Shown here piece by piece: positions 1 to 8,176 of a DNA stretch of 64,000 nucleotides. The position numbers and the translations under genes were made by a program. Source of the DNA: Candidatus Woesearchaeota archaeon (GTDB lineage Archaea; Nanobdellota; Nanobdellia; Woesearchaeales; ARS49); the NCBI GenBank assembly GCA_018302815.1, contig JAGVZE010000007.1:62001-126000 (forward strand), written 5' to 3'. How positions within the stretch are numbered: the first letter of the stretch is position 1; each line of letters opens with the position of its first letter. The notes under the pieces were generated by a model, which saw only the letters and a program-made list of their open reading frames with translations, did no database searches and was not told the origin of the DNA.

Positions 1-885
1 TCAGTAGGAAAGTCCACACTACTCAACACATTATGCGGAACACAAAGCAAAACCGCAGCCTACGAATTCACAACATTAACCTGCATTCCAGGAACGCTCT
101 GCCATCGCAACGCCAAAATCCAAATCCTCGACGTCCCCGGAATCCTAGAAGGCGCGGCATCAGGCAGAGGACGCGGAAAAGAAGTACTAGCCATGGCGCG
201 CAACTCAAACCTAGTCCTATTCATAATAGAAGCAATGCACCCAGAACATCTCCCACTGCTAAAAAAAGAAGTGCGCGATGTCGGCATTCGACTCGCAGAA
301 CAAAAACCGGACGTCAAACTCGTAAAGAAATCAAAAGACGGCCTATCAATCCACAGCACTGTGAAGCTGACCAAAGTCAGCAGAGAAACACTAGAAGCAA
401 TCCTCAAGGAATTTCGAATAATGAACGCCGACATCGTGATTAGGAACGACATAGACATCGACCAGTTCATCGACGCCATAGAAGGAAACAGAAGCTACGT
501 CAAACATCTAGTATGCATCAGCAAAGCAGACCTTCTAAACGTACACCAGAAAAAAGATTTACGCGAAAGATTCCCCGGCGCAGTATTCGTCAGCGCAGAG
601 AAAAAAACAGGAGTTGAAGACCTCAAAGACGCAATATTCGACCAGCTCAACTTCCTACGAGTATACCTAAAAGAAATCAACCACAAACCAGACATGGACG
701 AACCCATGATACTCACACGCCCAGCAACACTCAAAACAGTCTGCGAACACATCCACCGAGACTTCACAAAAAAATTCAAATACGCAAGAATCTGGGGCAA
801 ATCAGCCAAATTCGAAGGCCAAGTATTCAAAAACCTCGAAAAAGAATTATTGGATTCGGATGTCGTGGAAATACATTTACGGTAG
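1..885 (+). CDS. DRG/OBG-family GTPase with TGS domain, 5' end cut by the window
   Basis: The reading frame is open from base 1 and ends at TAG 883-885, giving 294 residues without the true N-terminus. It begins inside the P-loop (SVGKST). The switch II sequence DVPGILEGAASGRGRG is typical of DRG (Rbg) proteins, SKAD fits the G4 motif and VSAEK the G5 position. The last 70 or so residues match a TGS domain. DRG proteins are ribosome-associated GTPases conserved in archaea and eukaryotes. The missing part should be the N-terminal helical region just before the P-loop. The GTPase assignment is firm; the exact DRG subtype is by family resemblance. Confidence 0.9.
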   Translation, partial: SVGKSTLLNTLCGTQSKTAAYEFTTLTCIPGTLCHRNAKIQILDVPGILEGAASGRGRGKEVLAMARNSNLVLFIIEAMHPEHLPLLKKEVRDVGIRLAEQKPDVKLVKKSKDGLSIHSTVKLTKVSRETLEAILKEFRIMNADIVIRNDIDIDQFIDAIEGNRSYVKHLVCISKADLLNVHQKKDLRERFPGAVFVSAEKKTGVEDLKDAIFDQLNFLRVYLKEINHKPDMDEPMILTRPATLKTVCEHIHRDFTKKFKYARIWGKSAKFEGQVFKNLEKELLDSDVVEIHLR

Positions 886-965
886 GGCGGAAGACGGCTG
901 GACGGACGATGGCGGGACGGCTTGACGGCACGAAGGTAGGACGGATGACTGCGGGACGGCTGTTT
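886..965. repeat. G-rich degenerate GACGG repeat tract
   Basis: Between the DRG gene and the next promoter the + strand carries six copies of GACGG (893, 901, 916, 924, 940, 955). GCGGGACGGCT is repeated exactly at 912-922 and 951-961. The composition differs sharply from the AT-richer spacers elsewhere in the window. There is no hairpin with a T-run that would make it a simple terminator. Function unknown. Confidence 0.6.
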
Positions 966-1055
966 GAATGCCTGCAGCGAGTGTTTTGTCGCGGCTTTTT
1001 CTTTTGACAATACAAGATAGGAATCTTTATAATCCGTTTGAACTTTTTATTTTTC

Positions 1056-1583
1056 ATGGATAAAGACAGCATTGAAGCAGAATTGGCACAAATCGTTCAA
1101 AAACTCATAGAAGCATTCATTCTTTTCAAACCCAGAGAGAAAAAATCGTTTTTGGACCGCGATCCGCAAATGAACTATTTCGACAAGGAGTATCTAACCG
1201 AGCTCGTTAAGAAAAAAGTGCGTGTGGCGGAATACCTTAAAAAAAGAGTTCCTCCCGACAACGAAGAAACACAATTTCGTCAAGTGATGCGGGGAAGAAT
1301 AAACGTCATCGTACTGGATCTTAAGAGTTTATCAAAACAATTCTCTTCTGATGTGGCGCTTCGCGCCGCTGAATTGCTAAAGGACGCGGTCAACACAATG
1401 GAAGAATGCGAATTCGTCATCGACAACGAAGAATTGTTCGAACTTTGCGAAAAATACGAGTTCGCAGACATGCTCGATGGAAGCGCACCAATAGAATACC
1501 ACAATAGACGAAATGAAATCCTGCGCCTGCTTTTGGAAGCGCAAAAAAGCTTCAAACAACTCATGGCAATGACGAGCGCATAA
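1056..1583 (+). CDS. hypothetical helical protein, 175 aa
   Basis: Not recognised. The ATG at 1056 is preferred over the in-frame TTG at 1038 because a TATA-like TTTATAA (1027-1033) is centred about 26 bp upstream, the usual geometry of a leaderless archaeal mRNA. The product is charged and predicted mostly helical, with Lys/Glu-rich segments, no signal peptide and no membrane segment. It stands alone on the + strand after the DRG gene. Soluble and cytoplasmic by inference; no catalytic motif was seen. Confidence 0.7.
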   Translation: MDKDSIEAELAQIVQKLIEAFILFKPREKKSFLDRDPQMNYFDKEYLTELVKKKVRVAEYLKKRVPPDNEETQFRQVMRGRINVIVLDLKSLSKQFSSDVALRAAELLKDAVNTMEECEFVIDNEELFELCEKYEFADMLDGSAPIEYHNRRNEILRLLLEAQKSFKQLMAMTSA

Positions 1584-1643
1584 ATCTCACGTCAGTTAAT
1601 TCTCATCAAAAGATTTAAATAGCGCGTTTTCAACAGTTTTATC

Positions 1644-1676
1644 ATGCAATTACCGAGTGATTGTTTTTGGCGTTAA
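1644..1676 (+). CDS. possible leaderless 10-codon leader ORF
   Basis: TTTAAA at 1614-1619 lies 27 bp before ATG 1644, so transcription would start at this ATG. It encodes MQLPSDCFWR and then TAA. The next gene (1783) has a strong GGAGG site and no TATA box at the proper distance, so this mini-ORF would be the 5' end of its roughly 140-nt leader. It could be a translated leader or a chance ATG at the transcription start. Confidence 0.3.
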   Translation: MQLPSDCFWR

Positions 1677-1782
1677 TGGTCAGTTTCAATTAGATTTCAA
1701 TTTCTCAAAAAATGCATCCGGAATCTGGCGCAGCTGTATTTCTCAACTTTGATTCAACAGCACAACAAACTCGGAGGATATC

Positions 1783-2043
1783 ATGAGAACAGCATTAATC
1801 ATCAACGGAATAGTAATTGAACCAAGCGAAACATATTACGCGCAAGAGCGATACTTTGGCATAGAAGGAAAAGTAATCGGCGTTGAAGGGCAAAACCTAG
1901 TGATGGGGCCAGCTAGCGTCGTTGACTTACGCCAAATGCTTTCAGTCTGCATGCCATACGGATCGTCTGAATTCATAGAAGAAGTTGAAGTCGCGCGCTA
2001 CGAGATTTCACTGCAAAGACTAGAGTACTTCACTAAAAAATAA
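1783..2043 (+). CDS. hypothetical protein, 86 aa
   Basis: Not recognised. It starts at ATG 1783 behind a clear Shine-Dalgarno site (CGGAGGAT, about 5 nt away), in contrast to most neighbours, which are leaderless. The promoter is probably the TTTAAA at 1614-1619, leaving a long leader that contains a 10-codon ORF. The product is small, acidic and soluble, and looks beta-rich with alternating hydrophobic residues. No cysteine clusters or membrane segments were seen. Confidence 0.65.
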   Translation: MRTALIINGIVIEPSETYYAQERYFGIEGKVIGVEGQNLVMGPASVVDLRQMLSVCMPYGSSEFIEEVEVARYEISLQRLEYFTKK

Positions 2044-2106
2044 TATTGAATAGTGCTGCAGAGATGAGGTCAAATAGCGAAAGCTATCCATACTAGAGAC
2101 TTTATT

Positions 2107-2640
2107 TCATATCGTCAAGTATCCTTTCAAAACAAAGCCATTTGCCACATTGCTCAAAAGGTTTTTTCCGACAGTCTTCAAATCAAGTTCCACAATCTGG
2201 ATGCTGCGCTTGAGCAGCGCTTCAAATTTTGAAAGGTCAGGACGCGCCTTTCGCGAAGTCACCACAGCAACGTCAATATCGCTTTTAAGCGTGTCTTCTC
2301 CTCTGCCATAGCTTCCGAACAAAACAATCGCTTCAGGAGCCCCATACGCGTAATCTAGCACTTCAACTAAACCAGAGAGCATAACGCGTCTGACATTCTC
2401 CAACCGCTTCAGACGCGTAAACAACGCATTATCACGATTCGCAGTAACTTCCACCACTGCTTTAGTCCTTTTGACACAAAGAAGCCCCTCTTTTGCCAGC
2501 AGCTTCACATCACGAAGAACGGTATTTGGATGAAGACCTGCCCTGCGGGCAATCTCTCTTATGTGAAATCTTCCCTGCGGGTCGTCGAAAAACAAACCCA
2601 ACACTGAACTAGTGTATATTTTTTTATCCAAGTGTATCAT
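2107..2640 (-). CDS. wHTH-nucleotidyltransferase (MNT-like), orphan
   Basis: This 177-aa protein has a winged-helix DNA-binding N-terminus (about residues 10-65, with HIREIARRAGLHPNTVLRD as the recognition region). A minimal nucleotidyltransferase domain follows (GSYGRGEDTLKSDIDV, G109/S110, D121/D123). MNT domains usually act as antitoxins that AMPylate a HEPN partner, but no HEPN gene adjoins this one. ATG 2640 is chosen because a TATATAT box lies about 27 bp upstream; the frame extends further to 2718 without support. A perfect 18-bp palindrome lies between box and start, suggesting self-repression. It is similar to the gene at 55230 over its whole length, including the C-terminus. Confidence 0.85.
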   Translation of the reverse strand: MIHLDKKIYTSSVLGLFFDDPQGRFHIREIARRAGLHPNTVLRDVKLLAKEGLLCVKRTKAVVEVTANRDNALFTRLKRLENVRRVMLSGLVEVLDYAYGAPEAIVLFGSYGRGEDTLKSDIDVAVVTSRKARPDLSKFEALLKRSIQIVELDLKTVGKNLLSNVANGFVLKGYLTI

Positions 2641-2642
2641 TA

Positions 2643-2660
2643 TTTGTACAATTGTACAAA
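2643..2660. promoter_or_regulatory. 18-bp perfect palindrome, likely operator
   Basis: TTTGTACAATTGTACAAA is a perfect palindrome placed between the TATATAT box (about 2664-2670) and the start codon at 2640 of the wHTH-nucleotidyltransferase gene. A dimeric wHTH protein bound here would cover the transcription start. Self-regulation is inferred. Confidence 0.65.
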
Positions 2661-2763
2661 TTGATATATAAGCTTTTCTACAAAGTAACGGATGAATCTG
2701 CGGTGGAAATTCACTCAAGATGACGCGCTAATTCAAAAACACTTATTCTCTGCGAGCGATCGC

Positions 2764-3981
2764 TTAACGAACATATTCGCGCAAAATTTCCTTCGCGATC
2801 GCTGGAGCCGGCGCGAGCTGATTCCATCTGCTGCCAATAAACTTAGAACCTCTCTGCCGATAAGTTTCCCAATTCGCTCCGATCAGTTCTTGAGCGTGAG
2901 ACTGCAATTTATCGATGGATGCACCATATTGACCGATACATCGCGCAACGCTTAAATCCACATCAATATCAGAATCATTCTGCGCGTAAAATCCATAAAT
3001 CGGCATGATTATCCTTACAAGCCTAGATAAATCTTGAGGCGTAATATTGTAAGGCTGACTAAATAAATCCGTTCCAAAATTAATCGCTCCATCACTGCGC
3101 ACCTCTTTTGGTTCAACAAAACGCGCTCCAACTTCAAATATCTGCATTTGCTCGCCGTATGCAGATCCCATCCGTCCAATTCTCAGAATAAAATCATTAC
3201 TTATCTCTTCCAATGTGGCATCGGGCCGTTGAAGAACCTCTATCGCATATGTACGCAAAGTCCGCTCATTAAGCGCAAAAAGATCATCAACCGTATTCTC
3301 GCCAGAATTCATGATAAATCTCCAACAACGCGCATCAGGCCATTCGTTATGCTGAATCTTATGAATTGCTTCATGCGCTAATGTGCATGCTCGCGTCTCA
3401 CGCAAAGCAAGCAATCGGGCCAAATCCGACGCGGGAACAGCGGGAAAAACAATAACTCGATCAAGATTAGCAGAATATATGCCTGCGAAATGACCATGTC
3501 CATCAACCGCCTGCATATCTCCCTCTGTTTGTCGCAAGATTTTTGCGGCGATAGGCTGCGTCGCACTCAATTCCCGAAGCCCTTCAAATGTGATAAACTG
3601 GGCTTCTGAACGCTCAATGATGTGATTGTAGAGAAGACCAATTCTTGTTTCATCAAGAACTCTCTGTTCAATAGCGCTCAGAGCTTCTTTTTGTTGTTCT
3701 TGCGGCAGCCGTAAAAACCCGCCAAAAAGAGCGAGGTCCTCATTTGGAATCAACTGACGCAAGTAATTCCATTGATTGGGAAGTTGTACATCTTTTGTTC
3801 GGCTGCTTTGCAAGTACAATGAAACTGGTCCAATTCCAGTCGCTTCTGCCGCAGCATATGCCCCGCCCAAAGCCAGAATGCGAAGAAATCGCCTTCTATC
3901 AAAAGCAAATCTCTCTTCAGCCTGCACTTGCTGCCCCTGATTTTTCTGCTTAGTCTTCTTTTCGCGGCGTCGTCTGCTCAT
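2764..3981 (-). CDS. Tat-signal HExxH metallopeptidase-like protein, 405 aa
   Basis: The N-terminus is highly basic, then carries a twin-arginine-like sequence (DRRRFLRIL, residues 28-36) and a hydrophobic Ala/Gly stretch to about residue 48. That suggests Tat-dependent export or anchoring. HEAIHKIQH (residues 203-211) contains the HExxH zinc-binding and catalytic motif of gluzincin/zincin proteases. The family is otherwise not recognised, and the third zinc ligand could not be assigned. A TTTATAAA box at 4005-4012 lies 27 bp before ATG 3981, so the mRNA is probably leaderless. The gene stands alone on the minus strand. Confidence 0.6.
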   Translation of the reverse strand: MSRRRREKKTKQKNQGQQVQAEERFAFDRRRFLRILALGGAYAAAEATGIGPVSLYLQSSRTKDVQLPNQWNYLRQLIPNEDLALFGGFLRLPQEQQKEALSAIEQRVLDETRIGLLYNHIIERSEAQFITFEGLRELSATQPIAAKILRQTEGDMQAVDGHGHFAGIYSANLDRVIVFPAVPASDLARLLALRETRACTLAHEAIHKIQHNEWPDARCWRFIMNSGENTVDDLFALNERTLRTYAIEVLQRPDATLEEISNDFILRIGRMGSAYGEQMQIFEVGARFVEPKEVRSDGAINFGTDLFSQPYNITPQDLSRLVRIIMPIYGFYAQNDSDIDVDLSVARCIGQYGASIDKLQSHAQELIGANWETYRQRGSKFIGSRWNQLAPAPAIAKEILREYVR

Positions 3982-4164
3982 AAGTTTGATTTTGAGAAAT
4001 ATGGTTTATAAACCTTGCTGTTATGACTACTTTTGAGTGATTAATGTATTTACAAATTCTTCCTTATGAGACTTGATTTCTTGCTCGAAGGTCTGCGCGC
4101 CATTCCTTCGCCGTCTGAAGTTTTTGCGTTCGCGAGCTTTTGAACAGCGAAAGACTTATATATC

Positions 4165-4183
4165 AATAATGGATAATATTATT
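4165..4183. promoter_or_regulatory. inverted repeat at the transcription start, likely operator
   Basis: AATAAT-N7-ATTATT, which includes the perfect 10-bp palindrome ATAATATTAT at 4173-4182, lies between the TATATA box (about 4155-4163) and ATG 4189 of the wHTH-nucleotidyltransferase gene. The placement matches that of the palindromes at 2643 and 55211, but the sequence differs. AT-rich, so weaker evidence than those. Confidence 0.45.
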
Positions 4184-4188
4184 CAGTT

Positions 4189-4764
4189 ATGGATAATAAA
4201 CTGAAAGTCATCAATTATCTAGGAAAGAACACCGACCAAGCATTCACCATGCACGAGCTTAGCAAGCTCGCAAAAATTCCTTATGCGACATTCCACAGAA
4301 CAATCAAAAAACTGGCAGATCTCATAGTAAGAACAAAGGCAGGAAAAGCAACACTTATCCAAATCAACAAGCAAAATCAAATCGTAAAGCATTATTTAAT
4401 CATCTCCTCAAAAGAAGAGAAAGATGAATATCTCAAAAAACAATCCATTCTCAAGAAAATAACAGAAGAATTACCCGCCGGCGAATACTCGCTGATTTTA
4501 TTCGGAAGCTACTCTAAAAACACTCAAACCGCAAAAAGCGACATAGACCTGCTAATCATCAATAAGACCGGCGAGCGAGAACCCGATTTTTCCAGATATG
4601 AAACACTTTTTCGAATACGAATCAACCCTATCTACGTCACGCGCAAAGAATTCACCGCCATGCTCAAAGATAGTGAAGAAAACATTGGAACGCAAGCATT
4701 AAGAAACCACATACTTCTTCACGACCCTGAACTATTTTGGAACCTCGTCTATGGAATTCGATAA
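4189..4764 (+). CDS. wHTH-nucleotidyltransferase, antitoxin of an MNT/HEPN pair
   Basis: This 191-aa protein has an N-terminal wHTH (TMHELSKLAKIPYATFHRTI, about residues 20-39). A nucleotidyltransferase domain follows with GSYSKNTQTAKSDIDL (G106/S107, D118/D120). In known MNT/HEPN modules this enzyme AMPylates and silences a HEPN ribonuclease. A HEPN gene follows with a 14-nt overlap, which fits translational coupling. The TATA box about 29 bp upstream makes the mRNA leaderless. An inverted repeat at the start site suggests self-repression. Toxin-antitoxin function is inferred. Confidence 0.85.
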   Translation: MDNKLKVINYLGKNTDQAFTMHELSKLAKIPYATFHRTIKKLADLIVRTKAGKATLIQINKQNQIVKHYLIISSKEEKDEYLKKQSILKKITEELPAGEYSLILFGSYSKNTQTAKSDIDLLIINKTGEREPDFSRYETLFRIRINPIYVTRKEFTAMLKDSEENIGTQALRNHILLHDPELFWNLVYGIR

Positions 4765-5275
4765 GAAAACGTACAAGCAGGAATTTGAAAATGCACTCTT
4801 AGAAGGAAGCATCAGAACATCAGACCAGCAGTTCAAAATCAAACTTTTTCTCAGAAAAGCAGAAAACAGCCTGTTGATAGCCAATCACGTCAAAGACATC
4901 AAGCCAGCAAAAGGACAGCCAGAAAAACTTTATTGGAATTATTGGGCAATCACTATATCGTACTATGCAATGCTGTACGCCGCCAAAGCAGCCATACTCA
5001 CCAAAGGTTATGAAACAAAAAACCACACCGCTGCCCAAACCGCGCTTGGCCACCTACTTGTGCCCAATCAAATACAAAAAGAAGATTTGCTGCTGCTCCA
5101 GCAAGCCCACAAAATCTTCGAAGACGAATACGTCAAATATTTCGAAGACGCACGAAAAGAAGCCCACACCGCACGCTACACTGCAATCAAAACATACACC
5201 GAAAAACGACTCGAAGAAATCCATAACAACGCACAAAAATTCGTCGCAAAAATCGCACTCTTCATCCAAGAATAA
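4751..5275 (+). CDS. HEPN-domain protein, partner of the upstream nucleotidyltransferase
   Basis: This 174-aa helical protein overlaps the nucleotidyltransferase gene by 14 nt. The central SYYAMLYAAKAAILTKGYE (residues 70-88) is characteristic of UPF0332-like HEPN proteins. A possible R/H pair occurs at R135-KEA-H139, shorter than the classical RX4-6H ribonuclease motif. Tyrosines near it (Y143, Y149) could be modification sites. HEPN proteins of this kind are usually RNA-cleaving toxins. The family call is good; RNase activity is uncertain because the motif is not canonical. Confidence 0.75.
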   Translation: MEFDKKTYKQEFENALLEGSIRTSDQQFKIKLFLRKAENSLLIANHVKDIKPAKGQPEKLYWNYWAITISYYAMLYAAKAAILTKGYETKNHTAAQTALGHLLVPNQIQKEDLLLLQQAHKIFEDEYVKYFEDARKEAHTARYTAIKTYTEKRLEEIHNNAQKFVAKIALFIQE

Positions 5276-5356
5276 TCATAGATATGACTGCGAAGCCATA
5301 AACAGCACACGCAAAATCATCTCAAAGCATACGCTCTTTGCGGTTTTTCGTCACAG

Positions 5357-6220
5357 TTACCCGCAGAGCGACTTCACAAAATCGCCTTTACTCAAATTCG
5401 CCTTTTTAGCCAATTTCTCAAGCGCCTTGTCAAAACCAGAACCGTACTGCGCAGCCTGTTTTTTTCGCCAAGCAATCTCTTTAGGAACGCCGAGCGCCTC
5501 TGCAATTTTTCTGAACACAACCTTGCGCTCTCCATCAACAATCTTTTCCTCACCCGAAAGACCCATCGCGGTAACGATAACTTTCTCGTCTAAGAACGGA
5601 ACTTTAGCGCTCACCTGCAAGCCTGCCCCAAGCGAACAATCCCTTGCCAAATCAACCTTGGCAAGATTAAGCAAACCTTTCCAGCATTCGGCATTAACGT
5701 CCTTAGCGATAACGTGGCGCTGATAGCCAGCGTACACTTCCTCAGTACCCAAGCCGCCAAATATTACTGTAATACCATCTTCTTTCGCAAGCTCAACACC
5801 CGCGATAACAACCGCGCCAATACCAATCTGCACAGGGTCGTCCCAGCCAATCATTTTAGCGGACTTTTGCAGGAACTGCAAGACACCATCAACTTCAAAC
5901 TCGCGAAGCTTCCACTCGCACCCAAGCGATTTTGCCATTATGGTCGCAGCTTTCACATCAGGACTGCCCCTAAGCCCGACAGTATAGCAGACCATTTCCT
6001 TCGAGAATCTTTTCGCAAGAAGAGCGATAAGACTGCTATCAACACCACCGCTCAAAAGCACGCCGAACTTTCCCTTCGGAACGCGCTTACGCACCGCCTC
6101 AACAATAGCATCACTCGCCTGCTGAACTGTAGATTGCGTGATGTTCGCCTTAAGCGATTGGACATAGCTCTGCCAATCCTGCTCTGAAATTCTCTCGCCA
6201 GCTTCAAAACGCTCAATCAT
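5357..6220 (-). CDS. asparagine-synthase-like PP-loop ATPase, 287 aa
   Basis: LLSGGVDSSLIALLAKRF (PP-loop at residues 57-63) and the later GGLGTEEVYAGYQRH motif match the C-terminal synthetase domain of asparagine synthases. There is no N-terminal glutaminase domain. The enzyme would adenylate a substrate with ATP; which one is unknown for these stand-alone archaeal proteins. Its ATG lies exactly 54 bp from the start of the divergent DUF371 gene. A TTTTAAAA box midway probably serves both genes, so both mRNAs would be leaderless. Confidence 0.8.
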   Translation of the reverse strand: MIERFEAGERISEQDWQSYVQSLKANITQSTVQQASDAIVEAVRKRVPKGKFGVLLSGGVDSSLIALLAKRFSKEMVCYTVGLRGSPDVKAATIMAKSLGCEWKLREFEVDGVLQFLQKSAKMIGWDDPVQIGIGAVVIAGVELAKEDGITVIFGGLGTEEVYAGYQRHVIAKDVNAECWKGLLNLAKVDLARDCSLGAGLQVSAKVPFLDEKVIVTAMGLSGEEKIVDGERKVVFRKIAEALGVPKEIAWRKKQAAQYGSGFDKALEKLAKKANLSKGDFVKSLCG

Positions 6221-6242
6221 ATCCTCTTAAACCAAACGAGCG

Positions 6243-6250
6243 TTTTAAAA
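6243..6250. promoter_or_regulatory. shared bidirectional TATA box
   Basis: TTTTAAAA is self-complementary and sits midway between the ATGs at 6220 (minus) and 6274 (plus), 26.5 and 27.5 bp from its centre. No other TATA-like box fits either gene. Confidence 0.65.
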
Positions 6251-6273
6251 AGCTTACCACAAATCCAACTAAC

Positions 6274-6678
6274 ATGAGATTCAAAGCATACGGACATCAA
6301 AACATACTCGCCACACACAAGAATACACTCGAAATCACCAAAGCAGAACATTTGACCCTAAACGGCGACTGCATACTCGCAGTCAAAGCGGATTTCAATT
6401 TCGAAGAACTCAAGAAATTAGCGCAAAAAGGCGGACAGATGAAAATGACATTCACCTGCGAAGGCATCAGCGATACCGTCGAAGGAACATTAAATTCTGA
6501 GTTCAAAGACGAACACGAAATCGTATTGCGTCTAGGAGAATACGCATCCGAACGCACCCTTGCAACACGATGCGACAAAGCAGCAAAACATATAAAACGA
6601 GAACTAGTAGAACTACTCAAAAAAGGAAAACAATTAGAGGTACACCTTGAAATCTCTGAATTTCAAAGCAAACAATAA
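6274..6678 (+). CDS. DUF371 family protein, 134 aa
   Basis: The N-terminus (GHQNILATHKNTLEITK, residues 7-23) and LNGDCILAVKAD are the signature of the archaeal DUF371 family, whose function is unknown. The length is normal for the family. It is soluble with no membrane segment. ATG 6274 is supported by the shared TATA box at 6243-6250. It precedes an MCT-1-like PUA protein by 65 nt, so the two may share a transcript and a role in RNA or translation biology. That role is only inferred. Confidence 0.85.
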   Translation: MRFKAYGHQNILATHKNTLEITKAEHLTLNGDCILAVKADFNFEELKKLAQKGGQMKMTFTCEGISDTVEGTLNSEFKDEHEIVLRLGEYASERTLATRCDKAAKHIKRELVELLKKGKQLEVHLEISEFQSKQ

Positions 6679-6743
6679 GAAAGAGTTTGAAATTCCGAAT
6701 ACTTCAAGACGCACTTCAAATAATAAACCAACAGAGGTGTATC

Positions 6744-7211
6744 TTGAAGCAGCTCAGTAAAAATGATGTAGAAAAAATCAACACAGAAATAAAAAACGCA
6801 TACGGAAAAGAAGACTTCTTCGACAAAAAAGACCAACTCGTCATCAAAGACTTCGAACACGCACTATTCATCCTCAAAGACAAACAACCAATGTTCTTCT
6901 ACAAAGAAGGAAAACCAATACCAACACTAAAATCACTTCTTACAAACCAATTCCTCAAAACAGCAACTGTCGACATGGGCGCGGTGAAGTTCGTAAGCTC
7001 AGGAGCAGACGTGATGCGCCCCGGAATCAAAGAACTCGACCACACGATAAACAAAGGAGACATCATCGCAATCGTCGATGAAAAACACAAAAAACCACTG
7101 TGCGTAGCAGAAGCGCTCTTTAGCGGAGAAGAAATATTCCAAATGAAAACCGGCAGAGTCTTCAAGAATGTACACCACGTAGGCGATGTGATTTGGAAGA
7201 TAGACTCGTAA
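6744..7211 (+). CDS. MCT-1-like PUA-domain RNA-binding protein, 155 aa
   Basis: The C-terminal half contains TVDMGAVKFVSSGADVMRPG, close to the MCT-1 family PUA signature. The N-terminal half fits the DUF1947-type domain. Archaeal members are thought to bind ribosomes or tRNA-like RNA. The start is set at TTG 6744 because GAGGTG lies 4-5 nt upstream and the protein then begins MKQLSKNDVEKI, as expected for the family. The frame extends to a TTG at 6687 with no comparable ribosome site. It is probably cotranscribed with the DUF371 gene. Confidence 0.85.
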   Translation: MKQLSKNDVEKINTEIKNAYGKEDFFDKKDQLVIKDFEHALFILKDKQPMFFYKEGKPIPTLKSLLTNQFLKTATVDMGAVKFVSSGADVMRPGIKELDHTINKGDIIAIVDEKHKKPLCVAEALFSGEEIFQMKTGRVFKNVHHVGDVIWKIDS

Positions 7212-7258
7212 CTTCGCTACAATAATCTTTAAATGAGCGATATGACAAAGGCAAGAAC

Positions 7259-7717
7259 ATGACTCTTTCACCAGAAAGCCAAGCAAGCCAATTCGCCAGA
7301 TGGACTACATTTATCAGCCATTCTAACATCAAACTCGCAGATATAATAGATCTTGGCGCGCTAAAGCCAGAAACTGCAGAGTACATCAGCCGTCTTATTC
7401 CTTTATTGCGACTCATGCGTTTTTCAGTCGGAGATTCAAGCGTACCTCCCAAAGAAGCATACGCCCTTGCAGGGTCATACCAAACTGTCGATGATCTTGC
7501 CAGTATCGCCAGACAAGACGCTAAATTAACCGACCAACAAATATCGTCAAAATTACAATCATATGAGACAGCACTTGAAAACATTTGCCGCGATAGGCGA
7601 GCTACCGTTGGACAAAGAGTAACTACTCTGATGGAATTGAATGACTATCTACATAGAATCGTCTATGTTTTTGCAGACATTCGAAGACGATACCAGAATC
7701 AAATAGATGACGACTAG
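7259..7717 (+). CDS. hypothetical protein, 152 aa
   Basis: Not recognised. It is predicted to be a soluble all-alpha protein with no motif that could be assigned. A CTTTAAATG box around 7228-7235 is centred about 28 bp before ATG 7259, suggesting a leaderless mRNA. It converges on the Nip7-like gene: the two stop codons share the palindrome CTAG at 7714-7717. Confidence 0.65.
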   Translation: MTLSPESQASQFARWTTFISHSNIKLADIIDLGALKPETAEYISRLIPLLRLMRFSVGDSSVPPKEAYALAGSYQTVDDLASIARQDAKLTDQQISSKLQSYETALENICRDRRATVGQRVTTLMELNDYLHRIVYVFADIRRRYQNQIDDD

Positions 7718-8175
7718 TGCATATCCATAATCCTTCTAGCCTTCGGAACGAAATTGATGATATGGTCATCCTTGAACCTGCCTGAACCGATAAAATCAGA
7801 ATTGCACTTCATTATCACAAAACCATCAAATTTATCGCTGATGACAACATCATTGCCCTTGAACCACTCTCTCATCTGCTCTTGGTTAACTTCGCAGATA
7901 TTCTTCTTCGCGAACGGACCTATAAGCTGAGCTCCCTCGATGCTCAAGCGCAAAGTATCATTCTTCACTTCAGCGATGTAAAGCCCAAGGCTGTTAATGC
8001 GAATATTCTTCACAGAAATATTGTCGATATCGCGCGAAAGAAGACACACACGCTCTTTTCTTCGAACAAACACCGCGTGATCGAACCACTCCGGGTATCC
8101 GCCGAACTGGTCAACTATAAGTTTCAAGAAAACCTTCACTTCCCTAGTCATCATAACACTTTCAATTTCCTTCAT
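7714..8175 (-). CDS. Nip7-like PUA-domain protein, 153 aa
   Basis: The segment RINSLGLYIAEV ... LRLSIEGAQLIGPFAKKN matches the C-terminal PUA region of Nip7-type ribosome biogenesis proteins. The C-terminal NFVPKARRI also fits. ATG 8175 is preferred: it lies one base after the aIF5B stop codon, and GGGGAG inside the end of aIF5B can serve as its ribosome site. The longer frame to 8220 would overlap aIF5B without support. Coupling to aIF5B places it in translation or rRNA maturation. It might instead be the separated PUA part of an RNA methyltransferase. Confidence 0.75.
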   Translation of the reverse strand: MKEIESVMMTREVKVFLKLIVDQFGGYPEWFDHAVFVRRKERVCLLSRDIDNISVKNIRINSLGLYIAEVKNDTLRLSIEGAQLIGPFAKKNICEVNQEQMREWFKGNDVVISDKFDGFVIMKCNSDFIGSGRFKDDHIINFVPKARRIMDMH

Positions 8176-8176
8176 C

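Noticed and set aside
827-1072. Minus-strand frame with repeated RPAV/RPTF peptides
   Set aside because: It is the translation of the GACGG repeat tract, lacks a start signal, and overlaps real genes at both ends.
4066-4143. 25-codon ORF in the spacer before the wHTH-nucleotidyltransferase gene
   Set aside because: No TATA box at 27 bp and no ribosome site; composition not convincing.
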